DNA from: Ruminococcus sp.
GTDB taxonomy: Bacteria; Bacillota; Clostridia; Oscillospirales; Acutalibacteraceae
NCBI GenBank assembly: GCA_017433905.1
Contig: JAFRGI010000009.1
Location: 1 to 42,083 of the forward strand
Length of the DNA: 42,083 nt
Direction: 5' to 3'
Each line of letters starts with the position of its first letter. Positions within the stretch are counted from its first letter, which is position 1. The notes below the pieces were generated by a model. That model was not told where the DNA came from. It ran no database searches and saw nothing but the letters and a program-made list of their open reading frames with translations. This document shows, one piece after another, positions 7,517 through 17,100 of this stretch. The position numbers and the translations under genes are program-made.

Positions 7517-7679
7517 GCCAAACAAACTTCATAGTGATATGCGCCAAGTTAACAAGTGTGCGTTTTTATCTTTTGATAAAAATGCAGGCTCTGCTACGGC
7601 ATACTTGTTTACGGTGCGTAGTTTGTTTGGCGACAGTTGAGCTGCGTTTTTTGTGCGTGGCATTGCTGCGCACTTTTTA
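7517..7679 (+). ncRNA. Structured non-coding RNA candidate, about 160 nt, with terminator
   Basis: The region starts with GCCAAACAAACT (7517-7528), which pairs perfectly with AGTTTGTTTGGC (7620-7631). Inside, after a 12-nt one-sided loop, a second helix pairs GCGCC and GTTAACAAGTGTGC (7541-7561 region) with GCATACTTGTTTAC and GGTGC (13 of 14 pairs in the longer part). The top of that helix opens into two hairpins, TTTTTATC-TTTT-GATAAAAA and GCAG-GCT-CTGC. A separate terminator hairpin (GTGCGTGGC-ATT-GCTGCGCAC, 7653-7673) with TTTTTATTTA ends it. No open frame explains it. It matches no RNA class I can name; 6S RNA was considered because of size and rod-like shape. A riboswitch with attenuator for the downstream small gene is the alternative. 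Confidence 0.55.
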
Positions 7680-7684
7680 TTTAT

Positions 7685-7770
7685 ATATATCGAATGTGCT
7701 TCGCCGCTGCGGAAGCATTTCGGTATATGCAAACGTTTCCATAGGCAGAGAAGGTGTCTGCCGACGTCGG
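7685..7770 (+). promoter_or_regulatory. Hairpin-rich leader before the 61-aa gene
   Basis: Three further foldable elements follow the terminator. One is a long hairpin at 7685-7728 (ATATATCGAA with TTCGGTATAT, then TGCTTC with GAAGCA). The next is GGCAGA/TCTGCC at 7744-7762. The last is a perfect 10-bp palindrome CCGACGTCGG at 7761-7770, which overlaps and competes with it. The ribosome site AAGGGGG at 7783-7789 follows. This is compatible with read-through regulation of the small gene. Confidence 0.4.
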
Positions 7771-7797
7771 AGAAAACTAAACAAGGGGGAAAACAAA

Positions 7798-7983
7798 ATG
7801 AGAGACAAGACACGATCCAATGATTTTGAAACGGCATATGAGAGCTTTTTGCTCAGTGATGCGTATGAGGACGCGCAGGAGCTGCTGCAGCAGTTTATCC
7901 GCGAGGCGTTTCGGGCGGGATGGAACGCGGCGCATGAATCCCAAACAACGCACGAACCCAAAATCATACGCTTTGCACAATAA
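7798..7983 (+). CDS. Small protein of unknown function, 61 residues
   Basis: The frame starts at an ATG with AAGGGGG 8 bp upstream and ends at 7983. The product is soluble, charged and probably helical: an acidic N-terminal half (SDAYEDAQELLQQF) and a basic centre (REAFRAGWNAAHE). No signal peptide, membrane helix or cysteine is present. I do not recognise the family. The gene sits alone behind the structured RNA region and converges on pckA. The strong ribosome site and compact frame make it credible as a gene. The longer frame starting at 7534 crosses the RNA terminator and is not used. Confidence 0.6.
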   Translation: MRDKTRSNDFETAYESFLLSDAYEDAQELLQQFIREAFRAGWNAAHESQTTHEPKIIRFAQ

Positions 7984-8018
7984 AATGCGGAGCTGACTCC
8001 TGATGGGGTCAGCTCCGC
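7978..8018 (-). terminator. Terminator of pckA
   Basis: A 14-bp stem, GCGGAGCTGACTCC (7987-8000) with GGGGTCAGCTCCGC (8005-8018), has a TGAT loop. On the minus strand it is followed by ATTTTATT, so it mainly serves pckA; the plus-strand side has only a weak T run. Confidence 0.75.
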
Positions 8019-8047
8019 GTGGGTTATATATCCGTATAAAAGCTGTA

Positions 8048-9661
8048 TCAGAGACGGGGACCGGCGGCAACCAGCGCCTTGCCGGCGTCGTTGGTGGTGT
8101 ACTTATCAAAATTCTTGATGAAGCGTGCCGCCAGATCCTTTGCCTTGTTTTCCCACTCGGTGGGATCGGCGTAGGTGTCTCTGGGGTCGAGGATACCGGT
8201 GTCAACGCCGGGAAGCTCTGTGGGAACCTCGAATCCGAAGTACGGAATGGTTTTGGTGGGCGCTTTTTTGATGTCGCCGCCGAGGATAGCGTCGATGATG
8301 CCGCGCGTATCCTTGATGGTGATACGTTTGCCTGTGCCGTTCCAGCCGGTGTTGACGAGGTACGCCTTTGCGCCGCTCTTTTGCATTTTCTTGACCAGCT
8401 CCTCAGCGTACTTGGTGGGGTGCAGCTCAAGGAACGCCTGTCCGAAGCATGCGGAGAAGGTAGGAGTCGGCTCGGTGATGCCGCGCTCTGTGCCTGCAAG
8501 CTTTGCGGTGAAGCCCGAGAGGAAGTAGTACTGCGTCTGCTCGGGAGTGAGGATAGATACGGGCGGCAGCACACCGAACGCATCAGCGGAAAGGAAGATC
8601 ACGTTCTCTGCGGCAGGACCCGAGGAAATTTGATTGACGTTTTTAACGATCTTCTCGATGTGCTCGATCGGGTAGGAAACACGGGTGTTTTCGGTCACGC
8701 TCTTGTCGTTGAAGTCGATGGCGCCGCCGTCGCTGACCGTGACGTTTTCCAGCAGCGCGTTGCGCTTGATTGCGTTGAAGATGTCGGGCTCGCTCTCTTT
8801 GTCAAGACCAATGACCTTTGCGTAGCAGCCGCCCTCAAAGTTGAACACACCGTTGTCGTCCCAGCCGTGCTCGTCGTCGCCGATGAGCAGACGCTTGGGA
8901 TCGGTGGAAAGAGTGGTTTTGCCCGTACCGGAAAGACCGAAAAAGATGGCTGTGTTCTCGCCGTTCATGTCCGTGTTGGCGGAGCAGTGCATTGAAGCGA
9001 TGCCCTGCAGCGGCAGGAAGTAGTTCATCATAGAGAACATACCCTTCTTCATTTCGCCGCCGTACCAGGTGTTCAGAATAACCTGCTCGCGGCTGGATAC
9101 GTTAAAGAGAACCGCAGTTTCGGAATGCAGACCCAGCTCCTTAAAGTTTTCAACCTTTGCCTTGGAAGCGGTATAGACCGTAAAGTTCGGCTCAAAGTTC
9201 TCGAGCTCCTCGGCAGTGGGTTTGATAAACATATTTTCAACAAAATGCGCCTGCCATGCGACCTCCATGATGAAGCGAACCGCCATACGGGTGTCTTTGT
9301 TGGCGCCGCAGAATGCGTCGACAACATACAGCTTTTTGCCCGAAAGCTCGTCGAGAGCGAGTTTTTTGCAGGTATCCCATGCTTCCTGAGAAGCGGGATG
9401 GTTGTCGTTGGGATACTCCGGCGTCGTCCACCAAACGGTATCCTTGGACTTGTCGTCCATCACGATGAACTTGTCTTTGGGAGAGCGACCCGTATAAACG
9501 CCGGTCATAACGTTGACGGCGCCCAGCTCCGTTACAACACCCTTGTCAAAACCCTCCAGCGAAGGATCTGTTTCATCTTTGAACAGAGTCTCATAGGAGG
9601 GATTGTGGATGATTTCTTTGACATTTGTGATGCCGTATTTTGTTAAATCCAAATTTGCCAT
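8048..9661 (-). CDS. pckA: Phosphoenolpyruvate carboxykinase (ATP)
   Basis: The 537-residue enzyme interconverts oxaloacetate plus ATP with PEP, CO2 and ADP. In fermentative anaerobes it often runs towards carboxylation, on the way to succinate or propionate. Visible motifs are TGRSPKDKF (about 58), the kinase loop [11 protein letters not shown] (about 240), GDDEHGWD just after it, and NTRVSYPI. Length and motif order are normal. The start at 9661 (MANLDL) has AAAGGAG 8 bp upstream; the ATG two codons earlier is too close to it. The gene is monocistronic, with its own promoter and terminator. Confidence 0.96.
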   Translation of the reverse strand: MANLDLTKYGITNVKEIIHNPSYETLFKDETDPSLEGFDKGVVTELGAVNVMTGVYTGRSPKDKFIVMDDKSKDTVWWTTPEYPNDNHPASQEAWDTCKKLALDELSGKKLYVVDAFCGANKDTRMAVRFIMEVAWQAHFVENMFIKPTAEELENFEPNFTVYTASKAKVENFKELGLHSETAVLFNVSSREQVILNTWYGGEMKKGMFSMMNYFLPLQGIASMHCSANTDMNGENTAIFFGLSGTGKTTLSTDPKRLLIGDDEHGWDDNGVFNFEGGCYAKVIGLDKESEPDIFNAIKRNALLENVTVSDGGAIDFNDKSVTENTRVSYPIEHIEKIVKNVNQISSGPAAENVIFLSADAFGVLPPVSILTPEQTQYYFLSGFTAKLAGTERGITEPTPTFSACFGQAFLELHPTKYAEELVKKMQKSGAKAYLVNTGWNGTGKRITIKDTRGIIDAILGGDIKKAPTKTIPYFGFEVPTELPGVDTGILDPRDTYADPTEWENKAKDLAARFIKNFDKYTTNDAGKALVAAGPRL

Positions 9662-9694
9662 ATGCATACTCCTTTAGAATAAAATTGCAGATAC

Positions 9695-9724
9695 ATCATA
9701 CCACAGCGGCAGTGGGTTTGTCAA
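9695..9724 (-). promoter_or_regulatory. pckA promoter
   Basis: On the minus strand TTGACA (9724-9719) and TATGAT (9700-9695) are 18 bp apart, 34 bp upstream of the start codon. No riboswitch-size leader is present. Confidence 0.75.
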
Positions 9725-9829
9725 CAAAATCAGCGGTTCAAAATGACGGTTTTTCAGCCGCGTCTTGCAGACAGAGAGATGATACGGCTGACGAGAGGCG
9801 TAAAACCGGGGGCGTTTTGACGAGTGCGT

Positions 9830-9858
9830 TTGACGAACAGGCAAAACTGTGTTATACT
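9830..9858 (+). promoter_or_regulatory. Promoter of the lipoprotein gene
   Basis: TTGACG (9830-9835) and TATACT (9853-9858) are 17 bp apart, with the start codon at 9895. Confidence 0.7.
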
Positions 9859-9894
9859 ACATTATATTATAGAAAACGGAAAGGTTGAGACAAC

Positions 9895-10269
9895 ATGCGG
9901 AGGTTTCTTTCGGTTTTGTGGATATGTCTGACTTTGCTGGCGTTCATGGCAGGCTGCGGTTCTGAAAAAAACACCAAATTGATCGGCAGATGGGAAGCGA
10001 CCAAGGTGAATTTGAACGGTGAGACCATCAACTTTTCGGATTTGGACACCAATAACAAGGAGTTCAGCTTTGAATTTCGTGAGGACGGCAGCTGTCGGAC
10101 GGTGCTGGGCGGTGTGGAAAACGACGGAACGTACACCTTCAACGAAACCACGGTGGATATCGTGTACGGCAACAAGACAGAAAAGCTGCACTATGACCGG
10201 GGGGTTTTAACCCTGACCTTCCGATACAATCATGAAACTACCGCGTATATGTTCGTGCGGGTAGATTAG
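9895..10269 (+). CDS. Small secreted lipoprotein, lipocalin-like
   Basis: The 124-residue product has a short basic N terminus, a hydrophobic stretch and a lipobox-type end AFMAGC (Cys 19), so it is probably lipid-anchored outside the membrane. The mature part is a run of short beta strands starting with KLIGRWEATKVNLNG and containing FEFREDGSC and DGTYTFNETTVDIVYG. This pattern is common in lipocalin-like DUF proteins of Clostridia, where a GxW near the start marks the barrel. Ligand and role are unknown. GGAAAGG lies 10 bp before the ATG. The gene is upstream of the spore-coat pair but separated from it by 82 bp. Confidence 0.7.
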   Translation: MRRFLSVLWICLTLLAFMAGCGSEKNTKLIGRWEATKVNLNGETINFSDLDTNNKEFSFEFREDGSCRTVLGGVENDGTYTFNETTVDIVYGNKTEKLHYDRGVLTLTFRYNHETTAYMFVRVD

Positions 10270-10351
10270 CGATGCGCTGCACTGTCTGCCCGGAGAAAAA
10301 AGAATAAACGGATTTTTTCTGTCCATACTAATCTCACAGGAGGTAAGAAAC

Positions 10352-10525
10352 ATGACAGAAAAAGAACTATTATATGTAGAAGATGCGCTCGGACATGAGC
10401 AGTACTTCCAAACCCAGTGCCGCGATGCGGCAGGCAGAATCCAAGACGGCGAGCTTCGGCGCTTTGCGCAGCAGCTCGAGCAAAGGCACAGCGAAATATT
10501 CCAGAGCTTTTTGGGCTTGCTGTAA
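10352..10525 (+). CDS. Small protein of the spore-coat operon, 57 residues
   Basis: This short frame starts at an ATG preceded by ACAGGAGGTAAG and ends at a TAA whose last bases form part of the next ribosome site. The product (MTEKELLYVEDALGHE at its start) looks like two amphipathic helices rich in Gln, Glu and Arg, a half ferritin-like or CotF-like hairpin. It lies 11 bp upstream of the CotF-type gene and is surely co-translated with it. A role in the spore coat is inferred from this neighbourhood and the helix pattern; the family is not one I can name with confidence. Confidence 0.72.
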   Translation: MTEKELLYVEDALGHEQYFQTQCRDAAGRIQDGELRRFAQQLEQRHSEIFQSFLGLL

Positions 10526-10536
10526 GGAGGCGCGCG

Positions 10537-10785
10537 ATGAACGACAGAGATATTATGGAGAACATGCTCCTGCTCGAAAAAGGTGCGTGCGACCTTTTTA
10601 TGCACGGTACGATCGAGTCCTCAAGCACGGATGTGCACCAGACCTTCAATACTTCGCTGAATGCATCGCTGCAGCTGCAGGATGAAATCTATAACAAAAT
10701 GCAGTCCAGGGGATGGTACCCCACGGAGCAGGTGCAGCAGTGCAAGTGCAACGAGGTCAAACAAAAATTTGTTTCGGCACAGTAA
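10537..10785 (+). CDS. Spore coat protein, CotF-like
   Basis: The 82-residue protein matches the short clostridial CotF-like coat proteins. It starts NDRDIMENMLLLEKGACDLFMHGTIES in overlapping family motifs and ends with the typical QDEIYNKMQSRGWYP and a Gln/Lys-rich tail. Such proteins form a helical bundle and are part of the spore coat, so the host should sporulate. Its ribosome site TAAGGAGG overlaps the stop of the upstream 57-aa gene. The last 14 bp of the gene (TTTCGGCACAGTAA) are repeated directly after the stop codon at 10786-10799, a small tandem duplication that does not change the protein. Confidence 0.85.
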   Translation: MNDRDIMENMLLLEKGACDLFMHGTIESSSTDVHQTFNTSLNASLQLQDEIYNKMQSRGWYPTEQVQQCKCNEVKQKFVSAQ

Positions 10786-10804
10786 TTTCGGCACAGTAAT
10801 CATG

Positions 10805-10831
10805 AAAAGACCGGGTTTCCGGTCTTTTTTT
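10805..10831 (+). terminator. Terminator of the spore-coat operon
   Basis: AAAAGACCGG (10805-10814), loop GTTT and CCGGTCTTTT are followed by a continued T run. Confidence 0.88.
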
Positions 10832-11047
10832 GTGGTATCTAAAATGCCTGTCTGCAGTCGAAAGGGCATAAAGGCATAGGCATAAAATATAATAATCATC
10901 GAAAAAACCTGGTTTATTGTTTGGCTTGACGTGATAAAAGGGAACAAAAAAGCCGAAATTTGAAAACTGTGCGAAAAAATTGCGACAAATAGATGAAATT
11001 TCTTATTTATAATTCCCATTAAGAACTATAAATAATTGCTTTGTGTG

Positions 11048-11155
11048 TATAATATGACTTAAGTGGATGACAAAAAGTGTATCAGGTAACGCCCATATTT
11101 GATTACTTTTTGACAGCACGGAAAGCTCGGCTGTGCCAAGCAGCTGAATTACACT
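11048..11155 (+). promoter_or_regulatory. Promoter -10 and structured leader of the surface-protein operon
   Basis: A perfect TATAAT (11048-11053) has no clear -35 at the normal distance. The leader folds into a closed domain: AGTGTA plus TCAG (11076-11085) pairs with CTGA plus TACACT (11144-11155), with AT bulged. Inside are GTAA/TTAC and ACAGC/GCTGT hairpins. The 3' side of the closing stem ends three bases before AAGGAGG, so folding could affect ribosome access. Known c-di-GMP class I and II consensus sequences were not found. The rest of 10832-11047 is A+T-rich with no feature I can support. Confidence 0.4.
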
Positions 11156-11171
11156 AGAAGGAGGAATTTAT

Positions 11172-14100
11172 TTGCAACAAAGCAAGCAACAAGGCTTTGG
11201 TCTTAAGAACAAGATTACAGCCTCACTTCTGTCACTGACAATCCTTGGTACAGGTATCCTTCCGATTGTCAGCACAGCGGCGGTTGCGTCCGCAGCTGAA
11301 ACCGAAGACACAGCAGCGGTTGCGTCCGCAGCTGAAACCGATGAAAGCGTTGGCGTAGGCGTGCCCTATACCGCAAACGTCAACCAACAGAACGACGCTA
11401 ACAAGGGTGTGTTGTGGGCTAATGCCACGTACTTTGACTATTTGTCGGATACGGAGCTGAACAACGGTTGGCTCAATCCGTTGCAGGCAGGTACCGGGTT
11501 TAACGGTTCTTCGGATGAGTGGTTCACCCATCAGCAGTTTAACCGTGCGCTCAGCACCCGATATGCTCAGTTGGGCATTACCGGGAACTCATCCGATGTC
11601 AAACCCCTCTATTATGGTAACCTCAGCCCTATCGGCGACGATTACAAAACCAGTAGTCATGATAAGGGAAGCAGTTTTGCCGGTGCGTTTGGGAACACCT
11701 GTAAGGATTGGACGGGCGACATAGTCCACAATGTGCCCGTACAGGTTCCGAACAGCTCTCGTAAACTGGGCGGCTGGAATATGAGTGTACAGGGTTTGAT
11801 GTCTAATACCCTTAACAATGATAAGCTTGCATTTGGCAACGGAGCTGCGGCGCCGTTCTTTGACGAGGATTATCTGCTCAATGGAGACGGCAGCCGGTAT
11901 GCACGCGTAGTCAAGAGCCAGTTCCCGTTCCGCAGAGATACGACTGCATCGGGCTACGAAAAATATGTATTCGATTCCACAGACGCCAGAGATAACGTCT
12001 ATTTCACGTGGGATCAAGGCGATCGTCCGGTGGCGGTTAACTACGGCTCCGGTCAGCAGTACGGCGTCCGCGACGGTCTTAGCACATTTATGTACCAAAC
12101 GACCTCAGGTTACGGTATCTTCCCGTTTAACAACGCGAGCAATAATTTCAAGGGAAATAAATCTTCCAATGAAAATATCAATTACGCGTTCGGTATTCGT
12201 ACCGAGGTGGGCTTCAGTGTTCCGGACGGCGGTAAAATCCCCGACACAAACGATCCGATCACTTTTGACTTCAAGGGCGATGATGACCTCTGGGTGTACA
12301 TCCAGGAGTTAAACGAAAAGGATCAGCCGGTTGGAGATGCGAAACTTGTGCTTGACATGGGCGGTGCGCACAAGCAGAGCGAAGGTCAGATTAACTTCCG
12401 CGACAAGACTTCCACAGTTCAACAAGTCGCAAACACCGACAGCGGTGCATCGGAAGGCGCAAAGACCGTTAGCTTTGATTTCGATTATTCCAAAACTTAC
12501 AAGATGACTGTGTTCTACATGGAGCGTGGTTTGATCGAAAGTAACTGCGAAATGTCTTTCACCATGACCCCTCGTGATACCAACTATAAGGTGACCGAAA
12601 AGATTGACACAACCAATGTCAACGGAGGTCTGAAAGACGCTGTAACCGGTCTCGACAGCTTTACCTTCACTCCTACAGTGGAAGGCGCCAAGACCGGTCA
12701 GTTCAAGTACAACCTGTATACCATGGACGATTCAGGTGCAGTTATTAAAGAAGAGAAAAATAAAAACGCTACCGATAGTTTTACACTCGGTCACAACCAG
12801 ATGGCGGAGCTTCTAAACGTTTACGAACAGAAGGACAAGATTGTAACCACGCAGACCAGAGGCAGTAGCCTTCTCCAGTATACCACTGTGTGGGATTACT
12901 ACAACAACGTGACGGGTCAGGAGCTTTCCAACAGCGGCGGTGTCATTCCCAGCACGACGACCAGTGTGCCGACGAGCGAGGAAGAGCTCATCAACGATTC
13001 GAGCAACCCCGATCCATATAAGTACGCGGAACTGCAGGCGAACTTCAAAAATGCGCCTGTCATCTCCGACGTCAAGGTGAAGAAAAAGATCGTTGACTTT
13101 AAGGGCGAGGAGATTACCTCGGGCGCAGGTGCCGACGAGGAGTTTGAGGTGCAGGCGTTGGTATGCCTTACCTCAGACGGTCAATATAAGCCGTATGACC
13201 TGGAGTATCAAACAGGTTCCTCAACCACCAAGACCGCGACAGACGGCAAGTTCACCATCAAGGGCGGCGAGACCGTTACCTTCCCGAACATGCCCGTCGG
13301 CGCGAAGATCAAGTTTGTCGAGACACTTTCGTCCGGTTCTAAATTTGATCCCGATAAGATCACCAGCGATCCCGAGGAGCTGACCATCGGTGAGGATGCC
13401 GACGCCAATCTGGTGAGCATCACCAATACCCGTGTGAACCCGGAAAACGTAGAGGTTCCGTTTGAGGTCAGCAAGAAGATTATCACCGAAACCCACCAGC
13501 AGGTAGACGGCGCTACTCTCGGAGAAGAGTACACCTTTGAACTGTGCTACCGCGATGCAACCGGTGATCTGGTAATCGACACCGTTACCATTCAGGATCC
13601 GAATGCCGATTCCAAGACCGTTCCGTTCGGCAAGAAGATGATCTTCACCACGGAAAGCGTTTCGGGTGATGCAACGACCGGTTATCTGCACACAGACGGC
13701 AAGGCAGAGGGCGAAACCTTTAAGTTCGTCATCCGCGAGGTTCTCACAGAGGATCAGAAGAAGCTTATCAGACAGCCGGCAGAGCAGGAGCTCGAAGTAA
13801 AGGTTTACTACGATAAGGCAAACAACAAGCTGACCCTTGTTCCTCCCGATCAGGCGGGTTCCGCTTCCGATCCCGAATATAAGGGCGATTTCGTGAACCC
13901 TGTCAAGGTAGGCGACGTGGATATTTTCAAAGAGGTCAAAAACCTCGACGGAGATTTGACGCCGGAGGATAAGGCAAAGGAATTCAGCGCAAAAGTTACC
14001 TTTACCTTCAACGGCAAAACCTATACACACGGTGTTCCTTTCTATTATTATGTTGACGATTCGCTGCAGGGCGAGAAGCTCGCTGATTCTCAGGAGATCA

Positions 14101-17100
14101 CCCTCAAGCACGGCAGAAAAATCAGCTTTAGGGGTCTGCCCGTTGGCACAATCGTTAAAGTAACCGAGACAGCTGACCCCGAGTATGTTGTCAGCTACAA
14201 TCCGCAGGAAGTTACCATTACGGCTAATTCCGACGGAAGCCCCGCAACAGTGACGGCAAATGTTATCAATACCCGTCAGAAGTCGGACAATGTGACTCTC
14301 GGTGTAAAGAAATTCCTGGAATATGCTGATGTTGCCGCTAAGGCAGGCATCAACATCGGAACTGCAGGCTTCCAGTTCAAGCTGACCGAAACAACCGAGG
14401 CAACCTCCTCCTATACGGAGACTGTTACGGCAACCGGTGAGAAGGTTATGTTCGCACCGATCAAGTTTGATCATGCCGGAACCCGTACCTTCACCATCGA
14501 AGAGAAGCCCGGCACCATTCCGAACATGGATTACTCCACCCAGAAGTTCTATGTTTCCGTAACAGCAGAGAAAGACGCTGCCTCCAATGAACTGCATGTC
14601 ACCAACATCACCTATAAGGACGATAACGGCGATACAGTTTATACAGTTAACAATCAGTCCAGCGTTGATCTGGATGACGAGGCATTTAAGGCGGTGTTTA
14701 AGAACACCTACGGCAAGGGCGCTGTTCTGTTCAACAAGAGCGTGCTCAACAACAACGGCACGGTTGTGGACAGCGATACCACTCAGTTTAAGGTAAAAGT
14801 GGAGATCCGCTATCCGCAGGAGAGAGCATTCGCCACAAGAGCATTTGATTATCAGACGATCACCGGCTCTTCCGCACCGGTTGACGCTACGTCCACAGAC
14901 GGCAACGTGACCGTTACGGCAGGCAGCACGATCAAGATTATCAATCTGCCCATCGGTTCTGAGGTAAAGATTACCGAGACCGATGCCAAGGGTTACCTGC
15001 CCTATTACACGAAAGGACAGACGCTGGTGGCTGTCGCCGAGAGCAGTCTCGAACCCGACACCGAAGGCGCTACGACCACCATCGAAAACCAAAAGGTCAG
15101 CATCCCCGTTGATCTGAAGGCGAAGAAGGTGACCAAGGACTTTGATATCGAGGAAGGCGCATTCACCTTCACCCTCGGTAAATCCGCTGTGATCCAGACT
15201 AAGACAAACGACGCAAACGGCGGCGTGAGCTTTGATAAGATCACATACGAAGTTCGCAGCGACGGCAAGCAGTCCACCAACTCTAACGTCGTTATTAAAC
15301 CGAGCGACTTTAAGGACGGCGTTTATACCGATACTTATACCATCAAAGAGGCTGTAGGCAACAATACCTACATCGACTACGATACGCATGAGTTCCGGGC
15401 GGTTGTCACCATCAAGGCGACCGAGATTCAGGGAGCAGCAGGCGTGTGCAAGTACGAAGCAAGCGTTTCCTACACAGATGACAAGGGAACAGCCATCGAA
15501 GATCTCCCGACCTTCACCAACCCGTGGAAATTCGGCGGCGTTTCCATCACCAAAGAAGTTCTCGACTTTGACGGCACTCCGTTTGACACGGATCTGGCGT
15601 TTAAGATTGATGTAAAATTCACTTATCCCGCTAAGTATACCGGTCAGAAGCAGCAGGATACCACCATCACCCTCAGCAAGGCTGACGGCTGGAAGAAGGA
15701 GTTCAAAAACCTTCCGATTGGTACTGTTGTGACTGTCAGTGAACAGGATGATTCACGCCACGGCATGGTTGTATCTTACTCGCCCCAAACGGTAACGATC
15801 ACCGAGAACGACAAAGAGAATATGTCGTTCATCACCGTTACCAACAAGCGTCTCGAGCCTGTTGCAACCGTATTCCCCGTTCAGTACGAGAAGTATCTGA
15901 AGTATGATACGCTCAAAGCCAAACAGTTCGGCTTCCAGATGAACGAAGCCAGAGCTATACGAATCGGAGGCTTTGCGTGGAATGACGAAAACGGTATTGT
16001 TGACTTCGGTAAAGTAACCGTAGAGTATGACAAGACCGGTACAAAGATAGACGACGCATCGGCACAAATCGTGTATCTCAACGACAACGACTTTGATCAG
16101 AACGGCTATGCGTATCTCTCTTACACAGCAAAAGAGATGATTGGTCAGGATCAGGGCATCGATATGTTCTATGAGACCATGGCTGTTACGCAGACTGCCA
16201 AGATCAAGAAGGTTGTCAACGCGGATAAGACGGTCCTTATTTACGAAGGCAGTACGTATACCAAGGGAGAAGAGACCGATACTCGTTTCGTTAACGAAAA
16301 GGTCGGCTCCGTCACCATCGAAAAGATCGTGAAAAAGACGGACGAACAAGGTCAGATCGTAGACATTGATCCCGCTGTCGATACGAAGGCTGCTGCGCAG
16401 ACCTTCCAGGCTCTGGTAGAGCTGAAGTATCCCGGCGCGACCCAGTTCGTTTCTGCTGCCGGTATCATCAGTATTTATGAGGATCTTGCGGAGCCATATT
16501 CACACTTCCAAAAAATCGGCAACGATGGCAAGATTGAGCTCAAGCACGGCAGAGTCTATACCATCAATGGTCTGCCCAAGGGCACGGTTGTCAGAGTTAC
16601 AGAGGATTCCGATCCGAACTACTCTACCAGTTACAGCACGCAGGAGGTTACTGTCGGCGGAGACATTGATATTATTCGTGTCAATAACACACTCCAGAAG
16701 CCCGGTCAGGTAACTCTGGACGTCTCCAAACAGTTCACCGACAATGCCAAGAAGGCAGGCGTGAACAAGAAAGAAAACACCAACAAGTTTATATTCCAGA
16801 TGACAGCCGATAAGAGCAATCCGGTTCTGGCGGATTACGATTCCACCGTTGTTCTCGATAAGTACGACGCGGATGACAAGCTGATCACCACAGGTACCTT
16901 TGCTCCTCTCGTATTCCCGGCTGAGTATCAGTACGGTCAGGGCACGGACGTGAAGTTCACGGTTGTCGAAAAGACTGTCGATACTAACGACAAGAATATC
17001 ATCTACGATACAAGCGTATTTGAGGTTACGTACACTGTTTCACAGGGCGCAAGCGGTCTCGTGATTTCCGGTCCGTCCATCACCAAGGATGGAAAGCCTG

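Noticed and set aside
7517-7679. 6S RNA as a firm call for the structured RNA
   Set aside because: Size and rod-like fold are similar, but the central bubble is one-sided and the top ends in a two-hairpin junction, so I left it unnamed.
8003-8995. A 330-codon plus-strand frame opposite pckA
   Set aside because: pckA is certain on the other strand; the shadow frame has no start signals or domain.
11048-11160. c-di-GMP (GEMM) riboswitch upstream of the surface-protein operon
   Set aside because: Looked for because adhesin and pilin genes often have one; the conserved GEMM core and the class II consensus are both absent. Kept only as an unclassified structured leader.
13221-15389. A 722-codon open frame on the minus strand inside the giant surface gene
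   Set aside because: It mirrors the codon pattern of the real gene, has no ribosome site, and its product is not protein-like. The same holds for the minus-strand frames at 17040-18833 and 21301-22503.
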